From Mesorhizobium carmichaelinearum (GTDB lineage: Bacteria; Pseudomonadota; Alphaproteobacteria; Rhizobiales; Rhizobiaceae): 64,000 nt of DNA. The stretch is taken from positions 1 through 64,000 of the forward strand of contig NZ_FZQR01000013.1 of assembly GCF_900199455.1 (NCBI RefSeq), given 5' to 3'. The position numbers and the translations under genes were made by a program. Shown in pieces: positions 15,628 through 24,004 of the stretch (positions are counted from its first letter, which is position 1; each line of letters begins with the position of its first letter). The notes beneath the pieces were generated by a model. The model was not told the DNA's origin. It saw only the letters and a list, made by a program, of their open reading frames with translations, and did no database searches.

Positions 15628-16356
15628 ATGACCGGTATCGAAAAGACACGGCCGTTCTTTACCCGCGGCGCGCTGGCCGTACTCGGTTTTGCAGCGGTGG
15701 CGGCGGCGGCCTTCTGGCAGACCCCGGCGCGCTCGGCCGAGGACGCGGTGGTGATCCCGCCGCCGGCAATGGACGAGAAAGCGGCGAGCGGCACGGAGAA
15801 AGCAATCTTCGCCGGCGGCTGCTTCTGGGGCGTGCAGGGCGTGTTCCAGCACGTCAAGGGCGTCAGCAAGGCCGTCTCCGGCTACACCGGCGGCGCCAAG
15901 GATGACGCCGTCTACGAGACCGTCGGCACCGGCCGCACCGGCCATGCCGAATCCGTCGAGATCACCTACGATCCCTCGAAGGTGACCTACGGCCAGCTGC
16001 TGCAGGTCTATTTCTCGGTCGCCCACAATCCGACGCAGCTGAACTACCAGGGACCGGACTCCGGCACCCAGTACCGCTCGACGATCTTTGCCGAAAACGA
16101 CGCGCAGCAGAAGATTGCGCAGAGCTACATCGACCAGCTCGACAAGGCCAAGCTCTATCCGGCGCCGATCGTCACCACGATCGAGACCGGCAAGACCTTC
16201 TATCCGGCCGAGAACTACCACCAGGACTTTCTGACGCTGAACCCGACCTATCCCTACATCGTCTACAACGACCTGCCCAAGGTGGCCAACCTGAAGCAGC
16301 TGTTCCCGACGCTGTACAGCGACAAGCCGGTGCTGGTGCTGTCGGCGAGCAACTGA
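15628..16356 (+). CDS. msrA: Peptide-methionine (S)-S-oxide reductase MsrA, exported form
   Basis: MsrA reduces methionine-S-sulfoxide in proteins. The catalytic motif GGCFWG is present with its cysteine at residue 65, and the family segments GYTGG, GRTGHAESVEITYDP, PTQLNYQGPDSGTQYRS and ENYHQDFL follow. About 55 residues precede the catalytic domain. They contain a hydrophobic stretch (ALAVLGFAAVAAAAFW) ending near ARSAED, so the enzyme is probably periplasmic rather than cytosolic. CAGGAG upstream of the ATG at 15628 supports the start. No MsrB gene adjoins. Family B repeat DNA follows directly, and an AMKPA-repeat exported protein precedes it. Confidence 0.95.
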   Translation: MTGIEKTRPFFTRGALAVLGFAAVAAAAFWQTPARSAEDAVVIPPPAMDEKAASGTEKAIFAGGCFWGVQGVFQHVKGVSKAVSGYTGGAKDDAVYETVGTGRTGHAESVEITYDPSKVTYGQLLQVYFSVAHNPTQLNYQGPDSGTQYRSTIFAENDAQQKIAQSYIDQLDKAKLYPAPIVTTIETGKTFYPAENYHQDFLTLNPTYPYIVYNDLPKVANLKQLFPTLYSDKPVLVLSASN

Positions 16357-16363
16357 GTGCGTA

Positions 16364-16512
16364 TCTCCCCCCTTGAGGGGGAGATGTCGCCGAAGGCGAC
16401 AGAGGGGGTCGGTGCGACCGGGTGCTAACCTCCTCTCTGTTGCAAGGAAGTCGCATCCGGTCGAACCGACCCCCTCTGGCCTGCCGGCCATCTCCCCCTC
16501 GAGGGGGGAGAT
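16364..16512. repeat. Intergenic palindromic repeat, family B, copy 2
   Basis: It has the same modules as 13653-13799: CTCCCCCCTTGAGGGGGAG hairpin, ATGTCGCCGAAGGCGACAGA, GGGGGTCGG, a 40-bp variable centre, then CGACCCCCTCTGGCCTGCCG and a closing hairpin. Confidence 0.8.
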
Positions 16513-16519
16513 AACGCGC

Positions 16520-17020
16520 CTACATGGCCTTCATCGCGTCGCATGACACATCGGGATTCATGTCGGCGAAGGTGCCGGTCGGGTTCTTCTTCCAGGCCCA
16601 GACATGCAACTCATAGAAGGCGCCCAGGCCATAACGGTTGGGCGTGCTGTTGAAGTTGAACAGCTGTCCTTCGAGCGAGGCCGGGCCTTTCGAGGTGATG
16701 TATTCGACGGCCACCAACTTCTGTGTACCGTCCGCCATCGGCTCGTACATCACGGCCTCCGGCTTCGCGAGATCAATCGCGTCATCCTTCAGGTAGGCCG
16801 CGTTGACATAGTGGATGCCCATGGCGCCGCCGGTGATGCCGCTGGCGCAAGGGATCGGCGCATAGCCTTCGGCGGTGGCCATCGCCACATTCTCGAAACG
16901 GCTGTTGGCTGCCCGCACCTTCTCATCCAGCCTGCCCGTATCATGGGCATTCGCCGCCGTGGCCGCGATCGACAGGATCGACAGGTTGATGAGGTGCTTG
17001 GTCCACAGATGGATGTTCAT
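16520..17020 (-). CDS. Hypothetical exported protein
   Basis: The 166-residue product has a signal peptide (LINLSILSIAATAANAH). The mature domain contains CASGITGGAMGIHYVN, EAVMYEPMADGTQKLVAVEY and a C-terminal ELHVWAWKKNPTGTFADMNP ending VSC. The conserved-looking H, W and C positions suggest a folded periplasmic domain, but I do not recognise a named family. GGAGAG lies just before the ATG at 17020; an upstream in-frame start at 17188 would add unlikely sequence. It follows a DUF1127 and a DUF4242 gene on the same strand, so the three may share transcription from the 17621-17857 region. Confidence 0.75.
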   Translation of the reverse strand: MNIHLWTKHLINLSILSIAATAANAHDTGRLDEKVRAANSRFENVAMATAEGYAPIPCASGITGGAMGIHYVNAAYLKDDAIDLAKPEAVMYEPMADGTQKLVAVEYITSKGPASLEGQLFNFNSTPNRYGLGAFYELHVWAWKKNPTGTFADMNPDVSCDAMKAM

Positions 17021-17082
17021 TTTCTCTCCTCGTTGTTGAAAGTGCGCGGGAGCAGCCGCTCCCGCTGCGAAGTCGATGGCTG

Positions 17083-17280
17083 TCAGTGGTACCGGGTGAA
17101 ATCCCAGTAGTGCGGCAGCTCCTCGAGCTCCGCCAAGCCGATGTCGCGTCTCAGATAGTCGTCCTGCGGAGGCAACCGACGCCGACACTTGCGCAATGGT
17201 GCGAACAGCAGCGAGGCAAGCCGCCGGAGAATCCGGCCCAGTAACGGGCCTCGTCGGACTGGTCTCGAACCCGCCAACAC
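17083..17280 (-). CDS. DUF1127-like small Arg-rich protein, start uncertain
   Basis: The C-terminal part reads GRILRRLASLLFAPLRKCRR, then DDYLRRDIGL and ends YWDFTRYH. The RRDIGL motif and small basic character match DUF1127 proteins, one clade of which links phosphate, carbon or RNA regulation in alphaproteobacteria. No ATG is in frame after the upstream gene's stop at 17348. I give the GTG at 17280; a TTG at 17304 is also possible. The only nearby ATG (at 17339 on the minus strand) opens MTIQLPFAAM in a different frame. A frameshift joining the two frames would give a more natural protein, so this copy may be damaged. Confidence 0.45.
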   Translation of the reverse strand: MLAGSRPVRRGPLLGRILRRLASLLFAPLRKCRRRLPPQDDYLRRDIGLAELEELPHYWDFTRYH

Positions 17281-17347
17281 CGCGCTGGACGCGTTGTCAG
17301 GCAAGCGGCCATCGCCGCGAAGGGCAGTTGGATGGTCATTGTCGGGA

Positions 17348-17620
17348 TCAACGGTAAAAGTAAGGGTCAAGGACCCGCACCTCCGTGATCTTGTCGACCG
17401 GCAGGGCGTTTTTCTGGGCCGTGCTGCGGATCGCTTCCGGTGAGGGCGCATCGTAGATGCAGAAGCTCTGCTTCTTGTCGGGCGACACGAAGGATTGCAC
17501 CCAGGTCACGCCCTTCTCCGCATTGCGCATGATGACACCACCCAGCGCATCGGCGCCGGCATCGTTCATCGGCACGCTGAGGCCGTTGGGAAATGTGCGT
17601 TCAACCACATAGCGAGGCAT
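17348..17620 (-). CDS. DUF4242 (SCO4226-like, nickel-binding fold) protein, copy 1
   Basis: The 90-residue protein starts MPRYVVERTFPNGLSVP and contains GVTWVQSFVSPDKKQSFCIY, DAPSPEAIRSTAQKNALPVD and ITEVRVLDPYFYR. This is the typical DUF4242 pattern. The founding structure, SCO4226 of Streptomyces, is a ferredoxin-like dimer that binds nickel; whether this copy binds metal is unknown. AAAGGGAA lies upstream of the ATG at 17620. It is divergent from a large LuxR-type regulator across a 237-bp region with repeated TTCCCTAT motifs. A second DUF4242 gene at 51534-51830 is likewise divergent from a regulator. Confidence 0.88.
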   Translation of the reverse strand: MPRYVVERTFPNGLSVPMNDAGADALGGVIMRNAEKGVTWVQSFVSPDKKQSFCIYDAPSPEAIRSTAQKNALPVDKITEVRVLDPYFYR

Positions 17621-17706
17621 ATCAAGTTCCCTTTTCCATTGTTTCACGCTCGATTTGAGCGCGGCTGGACATTGATCATGCTCGCCGACGGCGTGCATCG
17701 GAGCCT

Positions 17707-17736
17707 TTCCCTATGTTTTGTGGGAAGATTCCCTAT
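17707..17736. promoter_or_regulatory. Candidate regulator site between the DUF4242 gene and the LuxR-type regulator
   Basis: TTCCCTAT occurs at 17707-17714 and again at 17729-17736, 22 bp apart (about two helical turns). GGGAA between them makes GGGAAGATTCCC a perfect 12-bp palindrome (17722-17733). The site lies in the divergent promoter region. Confidence 0.45.
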
Positions 17737-17857
17737 AGTGGCGGCGTTATGTGTGAAGTCGCACCGGAATATGTGGAGGGTCGCATTTCCGGTCATGGTC
17801 CCGGACGCTGGTGGCGGATGTCTGGGGAACCGCCGAAACACAATCCCTGTTGAGCGT

Positions 17858-20452
17858 ATGACGATGCTTCTGGAACGGCAGACACAGCTGGAGCAGTTGG
17901 GCGGATTTCTCTCGCAGGCCGCGCGAGGCTGCGGCCATGTCGCGGCGCTGTCTGGCGAGGCGGGCGCCGGCAAATCGGCGCTTGTCGAGGCGTTCGCCGG
18001 CTCAGTTGCCGATGGCGCGCGCATCTTCCGCAGCGCCTGCGAGGATCTGTCGATCCCCGATCCGCTCGGGCCGCTCTACGATCTCGCCCGCGAGGCGCAA
18101 TGGGCAATGCCGCAGGCGGTCGCCGCGCGCCGGGGAGAACGGCTGCCGCTGTTTTCCGACGCGCTCGACGTCTTCGAGACAAGGACCCAGCCGACTCTGC
18201 TGGTCATCGAGGACCTGCACTGGGCCGATGACGCGACGCTCGACTTCGTCCGCTTTCTCGGCCGGCGCATCGCCAACACCCACATCCTTGTGCTGCTGAC
18301 GGCGCGCACCGACCGCAGCGAGGGCCAGATGCGTGTGCGCCGGGCGCTGGGTGAAATCCCGGCCGGCAATGTCGCGCGCATCGACGTGCCGCTGCTCAGC
18401 GAAGCGGCGGTGCTGTCGCTCGCCGCCGGCGCCGGCCGCGATGGCGATGCCATCTACCGGGCGACCGCCGGCAACGCCTTTTTCGTCACCGAACTGTTGA
18501 GCGCCGAAAATGAAACGGCGCTGCCGGCCAGCGTGCGCGATGCGGTGCTGGCGCGCGCCGAGCGCCTGTCGGCCGGCGCCCGCGCAATGCTCGACGCGGT
18601 GTCGGTGTTTCCCAGACGCGCCGACGCCTGGGCCTTGACCGGCCTGTGCGGCGTGGCCAGCGCCGGCCAGCTTGCCGAATGCGTCGCCAATGGGTTGCTC
18701 GACGATCTCGGCGATGCCTATGCCTTCCGCCACGAGATCGCCCGCCGCGCCATCGAGGCGATGCTGACCACCAGCCACCGGCGGGAGTTCAACCAGCGCG
18801 CTCTGTCCGCGCTGCTCGAAAGGGGTGACATTGCCACCGCGCGGCTCGTCCATCACGCGGTGGAGGCGCACAATCTGGAGACGGTGCGCGAACTGGCGCC
18901 GGTCGCCGCCCGCGAGGCCTCCCGTGTCGGCGCCCATCGCGACGCCGCCGGCTACTACGAGGTTGCCTTGCGCCAGGCCGACAGCTTGCCTGAAGAGGAG
19001 CGCGCCGGGCTTTACGAGCAATACGCCTTCGAGTGCCATCTGATCGGCCGCATCGACGAGGCGATCAAGGCGCAGCAGCAGGCGCGGGCGCTACATCAGG
19101 CCCTGGGCAATGTGCTGAAGGAGGGCGACAGCCTGCGCTGCCTGTCGCGCTTCGCCTATCTGATGGGCGACCGCCACGCCGCCGATCTGTTCGGCGCCCA
19201 AGCGGTGGCGCTGCTCGAGACGGCGCCGGCCGGGCCGGAACTGGCCATGGCCTATTCCAATCTCTCGCAGCTGGCGATGCTGGCCGAACGGCTCGACGAA
19301 ACCTTGTCGCTGGGCGCCAGGGCAATCGAGCTCGCCGAAGCGGCGAACCGGCCGGACATTGTCTGCCACGCGCTCAACAATGTCGGCGCCGCCGAGCAGT
19401 GGCTGGACCTGGACAGCGGGCGGCTGCATCTCGCCCGCAGCCTGGAAATCGCGTTGGCGCAAAACTTTCAGGAACACGCCGCGCGTGCCTTCACCAACTG
19501 CGCCTGCAGCGGCATGAACCAGCTGGAATATTCCGAGGCCCAGTCCTTCCTCGATCGCGGCATCGACTATTGCGTCGAGAACGACCTCGCGACCTGGCGC
19601 GATTACATGCGCGGCGTGCGGGCGCAATTGCTGCTGCGCCATGGCCGGTGGGACGAAGCCGGCGCCGAGGCGCTCGAAGTCCTCACCGGCACTCATGCCG
19701 CCGCCCTCGTGCGCTATCCCGCCCTCGTGGCGCTGTCGCGGCTAAGGGTCCGCCGCGGCGACCCCTCGGCCGAGCCGCTGCTGGCCGAGATGAAGCAATT
19801 CCTGGAAAAGGGCGCCGAGTTGCAGCGCCTGTTGGCCTACGCGGCCGTGATCGCCGAGCAGGCCTGGCTCGGGGAAGCGGACAAGGACGAGGCGCTGCGG
19901 CTGATCAGCCTTGCCGAGAGCCTGTCGCCGACGCGGGCGGTCTTCGCCGAGCTGGCCGGCTGGCGGCAAATGCTGGAACCCGATGTCGACCCGGGCGACA
20001 TTGCCGGCATGGCCGCGCCCTACCGGATGCTGCTGGCCGATGACTGGCGGGGGGCGGCGGACGCCTGGGCGGATCTGGACGCGCCGTACGAACGCGCGCT
20101 GGCGCTCGCCCAGGGTGATGAGGCCGCGCAGCGGACGGCGCTGGAGGTATTCGAGGCGCTCGGCGCCCGGCCGGTCGCAAGCCATGTGCGCGACACCATG
20201 CGGCAGAACGGCGTCATTCACATCGCCCGGGGGCCGCGCCGCACCACCCGCGCCAACAGCGCCGGTCTCACCCAGCGCCAGATGGAAGTGCTGCAGCTGA
20301 TCGAGCGCGGCCTGTCCAACAAGCGCATCGCCGAACATCTCGCCATTTCGCCCAAGACGGTCGATCACCATGTCTCGGCGGTGCTGGGGAAGCTCGACGC
20401 CGTTTCGCGCGGCGAGGCCACGGCGGCAGCGCGCGATAGCGGACTGATCTGA
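17858..20452 (+). CDS. Large LuxR-family regulator with N-terminal AAA ATPase domain (MalT/LAL-like)
   Basis: The 864-residue protein opens with an AAA-type nucleotide-binding domain (Walker A GEAGAGKSAL near residue 33, Walker B-like LLVIEDLHWADD). A long helical TPR-like region follows, for example EERAGLYEQYAFECHLIGRIDEA. The protein ends in a LuxR helix-turn-helix, LTQRQMEVLQLIERGLSNKR with SPKTVDHHVSAVLGKLDA. This is the LAL/MalT-type signal-transduction plan, in which a ligand and ATP control DNA binding. The ATG at 17858 was preferred to 17495, which would add a non-family stretch. It is divergent from the DUF4242 gene, its probable target. Confidence 0.9.
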   Translation: MTMLLERQTQLEQLGGFLSQAARGCGHVAALSGEAGAGKSALVEAFAGSVADGARIFRSACEDLSIPDPLGPLYDLAREAQWAMPQAVAARRGERLPLFSDALDVFETRTQPTLLVIEDLHWADDATLDFVRFLGRRIANTHILVLLTARTDRSEGQMRVRRALGEIPAGNVARIDVPLLSEAAVLSLAAGAGRDGDAIYRATAGNAFFVTELLSAENETALPASVRDAVLARAERLSAGARAMLDAVSVFPRRADAWALTGLCGVASAGQLAECVANGLLDDLGDAYAFRHEIARRAIEAMLTTSHRREFNQRALSALLERGDIATARLVHHAVEAHNLETVRELAPVAAREASRVGAHRDAAGYYEVALRQADSLPEEERAGLYEQYAFECHLIGRIDEAIKAQQQARALHQALGNVLKEGDSLRCLSRFAYLMGDRHAADLFGAQAVALLETAPAGPELAMAYSNLSQLAMLAERLDETLSLGARAIELAEAANRPDIVCHALNNVGAAEQWLDLDSGRLHLARSLEIALAQNFQEHAARAFTNCACSGMNQLEYSEAQSFLDRGIDYCVENDLATWRDYMRGVRAQLLLRHGRWDEAGAEALEVLTGTHAAALVRYPALVALSRLRVRRGDPSAEPLLAEMKQFLEKGAELQRLLAYAAVIAEQAWLGEADKDEALRLISLAESLSPTRAVFAELAGWRQMLEPDVDPGDIAGMAAPYRMLLADDWRGAADAWADLDAPYERALALAQGDEAAQRTALEVFEALGARPVASHVRDTMRQNGVIHIARGPRRTTRANSAGLTQRQMEVLQLIERGLSNKRIAEHLAISPKTVDHHVSAVLGKLDAVSRGEATAAARDSGLI

Positions 20453-20469
20453 GGCGGTTACAGGCCGGA

Positions 20470-21474
20470 TCAGTCGTAAGTCAGGTCCGTCGCCTTCCCG
20501 CCGAACACCCGATAGGCATAGAAGGAATAGAAGATGATGATCGGCAGCACCACCACGGTGCCGGCCAGGATGATGGCCAGGCTTTCGGTCGCCGACGCCG
20601 CCTGCCAGATGGTCAATTTATCGGGCACCACGAACGGGTAGAACGACCAGGCAAGACCGGCAAAGCCGAGCACGAAGATGGCGGCCAGCGTCAGGAACGG
20701 CGTCAGCGCATGGCGGTCGTCGGGCTTCGGCAGGTGAAATGTCTGCCGCCACAGCCACAGGAACAAGAGCGCCGACAGGATCGGCAGTGGCGAGAGATAC
20801 AGCATTTCCGGCCAGACGAACCATTTGTCGAAGATGCGCGGGCTGGCGAAGGGGGTCGCCAGCGACACTGCGGCCATGCCGAGCGCGGTCAACACCAGCG
20901 CGGTGCGCAGCCAGCGCACGGCCTTCTTCTGCAGCTCACCCTCGGTCTTGTAGATCACCCAGGCAGCCCCCATCGCCGCGTAGGCCGCGGCCAGGCAGAA
21001 CGCCACCAGCACGCCGAACGCCATGCCGCCAAAGCCGACATCGAGGCCGAGCACATAGACGCCCAGCATATAGCCCTGCGCCAGCGAGGCGATGACGGAC
21101 CCCAGGAAGAAGATGCGGTTCCAGCGATGCTTTTTGCCGCTCGGCACCTTGGCGCGGAAGTCGAAGGCGACGCCGCGCAGGATCAGGCCGACCAGCAGCA
21201 CGAACACCGGAATGTAGAGCGCGGTCAGGATGACGCCATGCGCCATAGGGAACGCGACCAGCAGCAGGCCGACCGCCAGCACCAGCCAGGTCTCGTTGGC
21301 GTCCCAGAACGGACCGATCGCCGCGATCATCGTATCCTGCTCGCTGTCCTCGGCCGCGGCGAACAATATGCCGATGCCGAGGTCGAAACCGTCGAGGATG
21401 ACGTAGATCAGGATGGCGAGCCCCATCAGGCCGGCGAAGATGAGGGGGAGAGCGGTAGGCCAGTCGAAGCTCAT
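20470..21474 (-). CDS. cydB: Cytochrome bd-type quinol oxidase subunit II
   Basis: The 334-residue integral membrane subunit has the family's opening (LPLIFAGLMGLAILIYVILD then GFDLGIGILF). WDANETWLVLAVGLLLVAFP and about nine membrane helices follow. With CydA it forms the high-affinity, cyanide-resistant oxidase that reduces oxygen to water. GGAGAG precedes the ATG at 21474, just past the cydA stop at 21476, so the pair is one transcript. No cydX-like small gene follows (18 bp to the next stop) and no cydDC genes are nearby, consistent with a CioAB-type oxidase. Confidence 0.95.
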   Translation of the reverse strand: MSFDWPTALPLIFAGLMGLAILIYVILDGFDLGIGILFAAAEDSEQDTMIAAIGPFWDANETWLVLAVGLLLVAFPMAHGVILTALYIPVFVLLVGLILRGVAFDFRAKVPSGKKHRWNRIFFLGSVIASLAQGYMLGVYVLGLDVGFGGMAFGVLVAFCLAAAYAAMGAAWVIYKTEGELQKKAVRWLRTALVLTALGMAAVSLATPFASPRIFDKWFVWPEMLYLSPLPILSALLFLWLWRQTFHLPKPDDRHALTPFLTLAAIFVLGFAGLAWSFYPFVVPDKLTIWQAASATESLAIILAGTVVVLPIIIFYSFYAYRVFGGKATDLTYD

Positions 21475-21475
21475 G

Positions 21476-22837
21476 TCACTCTCCTGCAGCCGGCTGCGAC
21501 AATGCTGCCTTCATCACCCCCGGCAGCGGCGAGGTATCGCCATCCTTGGCCGCCTTCAGCGCCAGATGCACCAGCACGCCGAGATAGGCGATCAGCAGTA
21601 GCACGTAGAGGATGAGATAGACGGCGAGCGTCAGCGCGACATGGCTGCCCGCCACCGGGCCGACGGCGTCGGCGGTTTTCAGCACGCCGGTCACCAGCCA
21701 GGGCTGACGGCCGATCTCGGTCGTGTACCAGCCGGCCAGCGTCGCCAGCCAGCCCGACAGCGCCATCGGCACCATCAGCATGGCGAGCGGCTTCGGCAGG
21801 CTGTGCCGGCGCTTGAGGAAGAAGGCGGCGGACCAAGAGACGGCGAGCATCAAAAGCCCGGTGCCGACCATGATGCGAAAGCTCCAGAACAGCGGAAAAA
21901 CCGGCGGATGGTTGCCGGGATAGGCGTCCAAGCCGGGCACCACGCCGTTGGTCGAGTGCCGCAGCACCAGGCTGGCGCCGTCAGGGATGGCGATCTCGAA
22001 TTTGTTTTCCTTGGCGGCCTCGTCGGGCAGCGCGAACAGAACCAGCGGCACGTTGGCGCCGGTGGTCCAGTTGGCTTCCATGGCGGCGATCTTTTGCGGC
22101 TGGTGTTGCAGCGTGTTCAACCCATGTTGGTCGCCGGCGAATATCTGGATCGGGATCAGGATCGCGGCGGTGAAGACACCGGTGCGCAGCGCCTTCCACA
22201 TCGATTCCGAGCGGTCGCCGTTGAGATAACGCAGCGCCGACAGGCCGGCGATGAGGAACGACACCGTCAGGCCCGACGCGAGCAGCATGTGGACGAGGCG
22301 GTATGGCATGGACGGGTTGAAGACGATGGCCCACCAGTCGACGGCATGAGCCTTGCCGTCAATCATCTCGAAGCCGGCCGGCGTCTGCATCCAGGAATTC
22401 AGCGCGATGATCCAAAAGGCGGACAGCGTGGTGCCGCCGGCGACCAGCACTGTCGCCAGCGTGTGGACACGGTTGGAGACGCGGCGGAAGCCGAACAGCA
22501 TGATGCCGAGGAAGGCCGCTTCGAGGAAGAAGGCGGTGAGGATCTCATAGGCCAGCAGCGGCCCGGCAATGTTGCCGACCTTTTCCATATAGCCCGGCCA
22601 GTTGGTGCCGAACTGGAAGCTCATGGTGACGCCCGAGACGACACCCATGGCGAAGGACAGCGCAAACACCTTCACCCAGGTGAAATAGGCGCGCATCCAG
22701 GCGGAATCGTTGGTCGCGTTGTAGCGCAGCTTGAAGAACAGCAGCACCCAGCCAAGTGCAATGGTGATTGTCGGAAACAGAATATGAAACGAAATATTCG
22801 CGCCGAACTGGATGCGCGACAGTATGAGCGGGTCCAT
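21476..22837 (-). CDS. cydA: Cytochrome bd-type quinol oxidase subunit I
   Basis: The 453-residue subunit carries the hemes and quinol site. Visible hallmarks are ISFHILFPTITIALGWVLL (N-terminal heme-ligand histidine), VHMLLASGLTVSFLI (second histidine region) and the GRQPW signature (ETEIGRQPW-type at TTEIGRQPW). The length is below that of E. coli CydA (about 520), as expected for the short Q-loop, cyanide-insensitive CIO subgroup. The ATG at 22837 gives MDPLILSRIQFGANI, normal for the family. cydB follows two bases after its stop. The 239-bp upstream gap to the ABC gene at 23078 holds no gene and presumably both divergent promoters. Confidence 0.95.
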   Translation of the reverse strand: MDPLILSRIQFGANISFHILFPTITIALGWVLLFFKLRYNATNDSAWMRAYFTWVKVFALSFAMGVVSGVTMSFQFGTNWPGYMEKVGNIAGPLLAYEILTAFFLEAAFLGIMLFGFRRVSNRVHTLATVLVAGGTTLSAFWIIALNSWMQTPAGFEMIDGKAHAVDWWAIVFNPSMPYRLVHMLLASGLTVSFLIAGLSALRYLNGDRSESMWKALRTGVFTAAILIPIQIFAGDQHGLNTLQHQPQKIAAMEANWTTGANVPLVLFALPDEAAKENKFEIAIPDGASLVLRHSTNGVVPGLDAYPGNHPPVFPLFWSFRIMVGTGLLMLAVSWSAAFFLKRRHSLPKPLAMLMVPMALSGWLATLAGWYTTEIGRQPWLVTGVLKTADAVGPVAGSHVALTLAVYLILYVLLLIAYLGVLVHLALKAAKDGDTSPLPGVMKAALSQPAAGE

Positions 22838-23077
22838 GGCGGGCTCCGGCTGCTGAAAGTACTGGCGGAGAGTAGGCCCGAAGCGGGTTCAGGTCAAAGC
22901 GGCGTCCTGCCGCGAGGCTGAACGCCACAGGACAATTTTACCGGTTCATGCGGCACATCTCCAGCCGTTCCCTGCACTGGCTGTCCAGAACTGTCAGCAG
23001 CGCCATTGACTTCCGGTTGCGCGCACCGACATTCGGCCTATATCAGGGGACCTCTTTCAGGCAGCCGTTTTCAGCCC

Positions 23078-24004
23078 ATGCCCTCCATTCTGTCCATTTC
23101 CGGGGTCTCCAAGACCTACGCCACCGGCTTCACCGCACTCAAGGAAGTCAATCTCGACATCCAGCGCGGCGAGATCTTCGCGCTGCTCGGGCCGAACGGC
23201 GCCGGCAAGACGACGCTGATCTCGATCGTCTGCGGCATCGTCAACCGCTCGACCGGCACCGTCACCGTCGACGGCCACGACATCTCCAAGGACTACCGCG
23301 CCGCGCGCAGCCTGATCGGCCTGGTGCCGCAGGAGCTGACCATCGACGCTTTCGAGAGCGTCTGGGCGACGGTCAACTACAGCCGCGGCCTGTTCGGCAA
23401 GCCGGCTAATCATGGCTTCGTCGAGAAGGTGCTGCGCGACCTCTCGCTATGGGACAAGAAGGATGCCAAGGCGATCACGCTGTCGGGCGGCATGAAGCGC
23501 AGGCTGATGATCGCCAAGGCGCTGTCGCACGAACCGCGCATCTTGTTCCTCGACGAGCCGACCGCCGGCGTTGACGTCGAGCTGCGCCAGGATATGTGGG
23601 AGATGGTGCGCCGGCTGCGCGAGGATGGCGTCACCATCATCCTCACCACCCACTATATCGAGGAAGCCGAGGCGATGGCCGACCGCGTCGGCGTCATCAA
23701 CCGCGGCGAAATCATCCTGGTCGAGAACAAGGCCGAGCTGATGCACAAGCTCGGCCGCAAGCGGCTGGTGCTGGAGCTGCGTAATCCGCTGACAGCCATC
23801 CCGGAGGCCTTTTCGCACTATGCGCTGGAGCTGTCGCCGGATGGCGGGCAGCTGACCTACACCTATGACAACCAGGCCGAGCGGCCGGGCGTCGCCTCGC
23901 TGATCCGCGATCTCGAGGCCGGCGGCATCCAGTTCCGCGACATCGATACGCAAAACAGCTCGCTCGAGGAGATCTTCGTCAATCTGGTGAGGAGAGAGCC
24001 ATGA
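23078..24004 (+). CDS. ABC-2 type transporter ATP-binding protein (YadG-like)
   Basis: The 308-residue ATPase has Walker A GPNGAGKTT, the signature LSGGMKRRL, Walker B ILFLDEPTAGVD and the switch histidine in LTTHYIEEAEAMADR. The C-terminal extension (SLEEIFVNLVRREP) is typical of YadG-type exporters. The ATG at 23078 was chosen over 23006 because it begins MPSILSISGVSKTYATGF, the usual opening. Its stop overlaps the permease start by 4 bp (ATGA at 24001-24004), so the two are translationally coupled. The substrate is unknown; relatives are generic multidrug or polysaccharide-type exporters. Confidence 0.93.
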   Translation: MPSILSISGVSKTYATGFTALKEVNLDIQRGEIFALLGPNGAGKTTLISIVCGIVNRSTGTVTVDGHDISKDYRAARSLIGLVPQELTIDAFESVWATVNYSRGLFGKPANHGFVEKVLRDLSLWDKKDAKAITLSGGMKRRLMIAKALSHEPRILFLDEPTAGVDVELRQDMWEMVRRLREDGVTIILTTHYIEEAEAMADRVGVINRGEIILVENKAELMHKLGRKRLVLELRNPLTAIPEAFSHYALELSPDGGQLTYTYDNQAERPGVASLIRDLEAGGIQFRDIDTQNSSLEEIFVNLVRREP

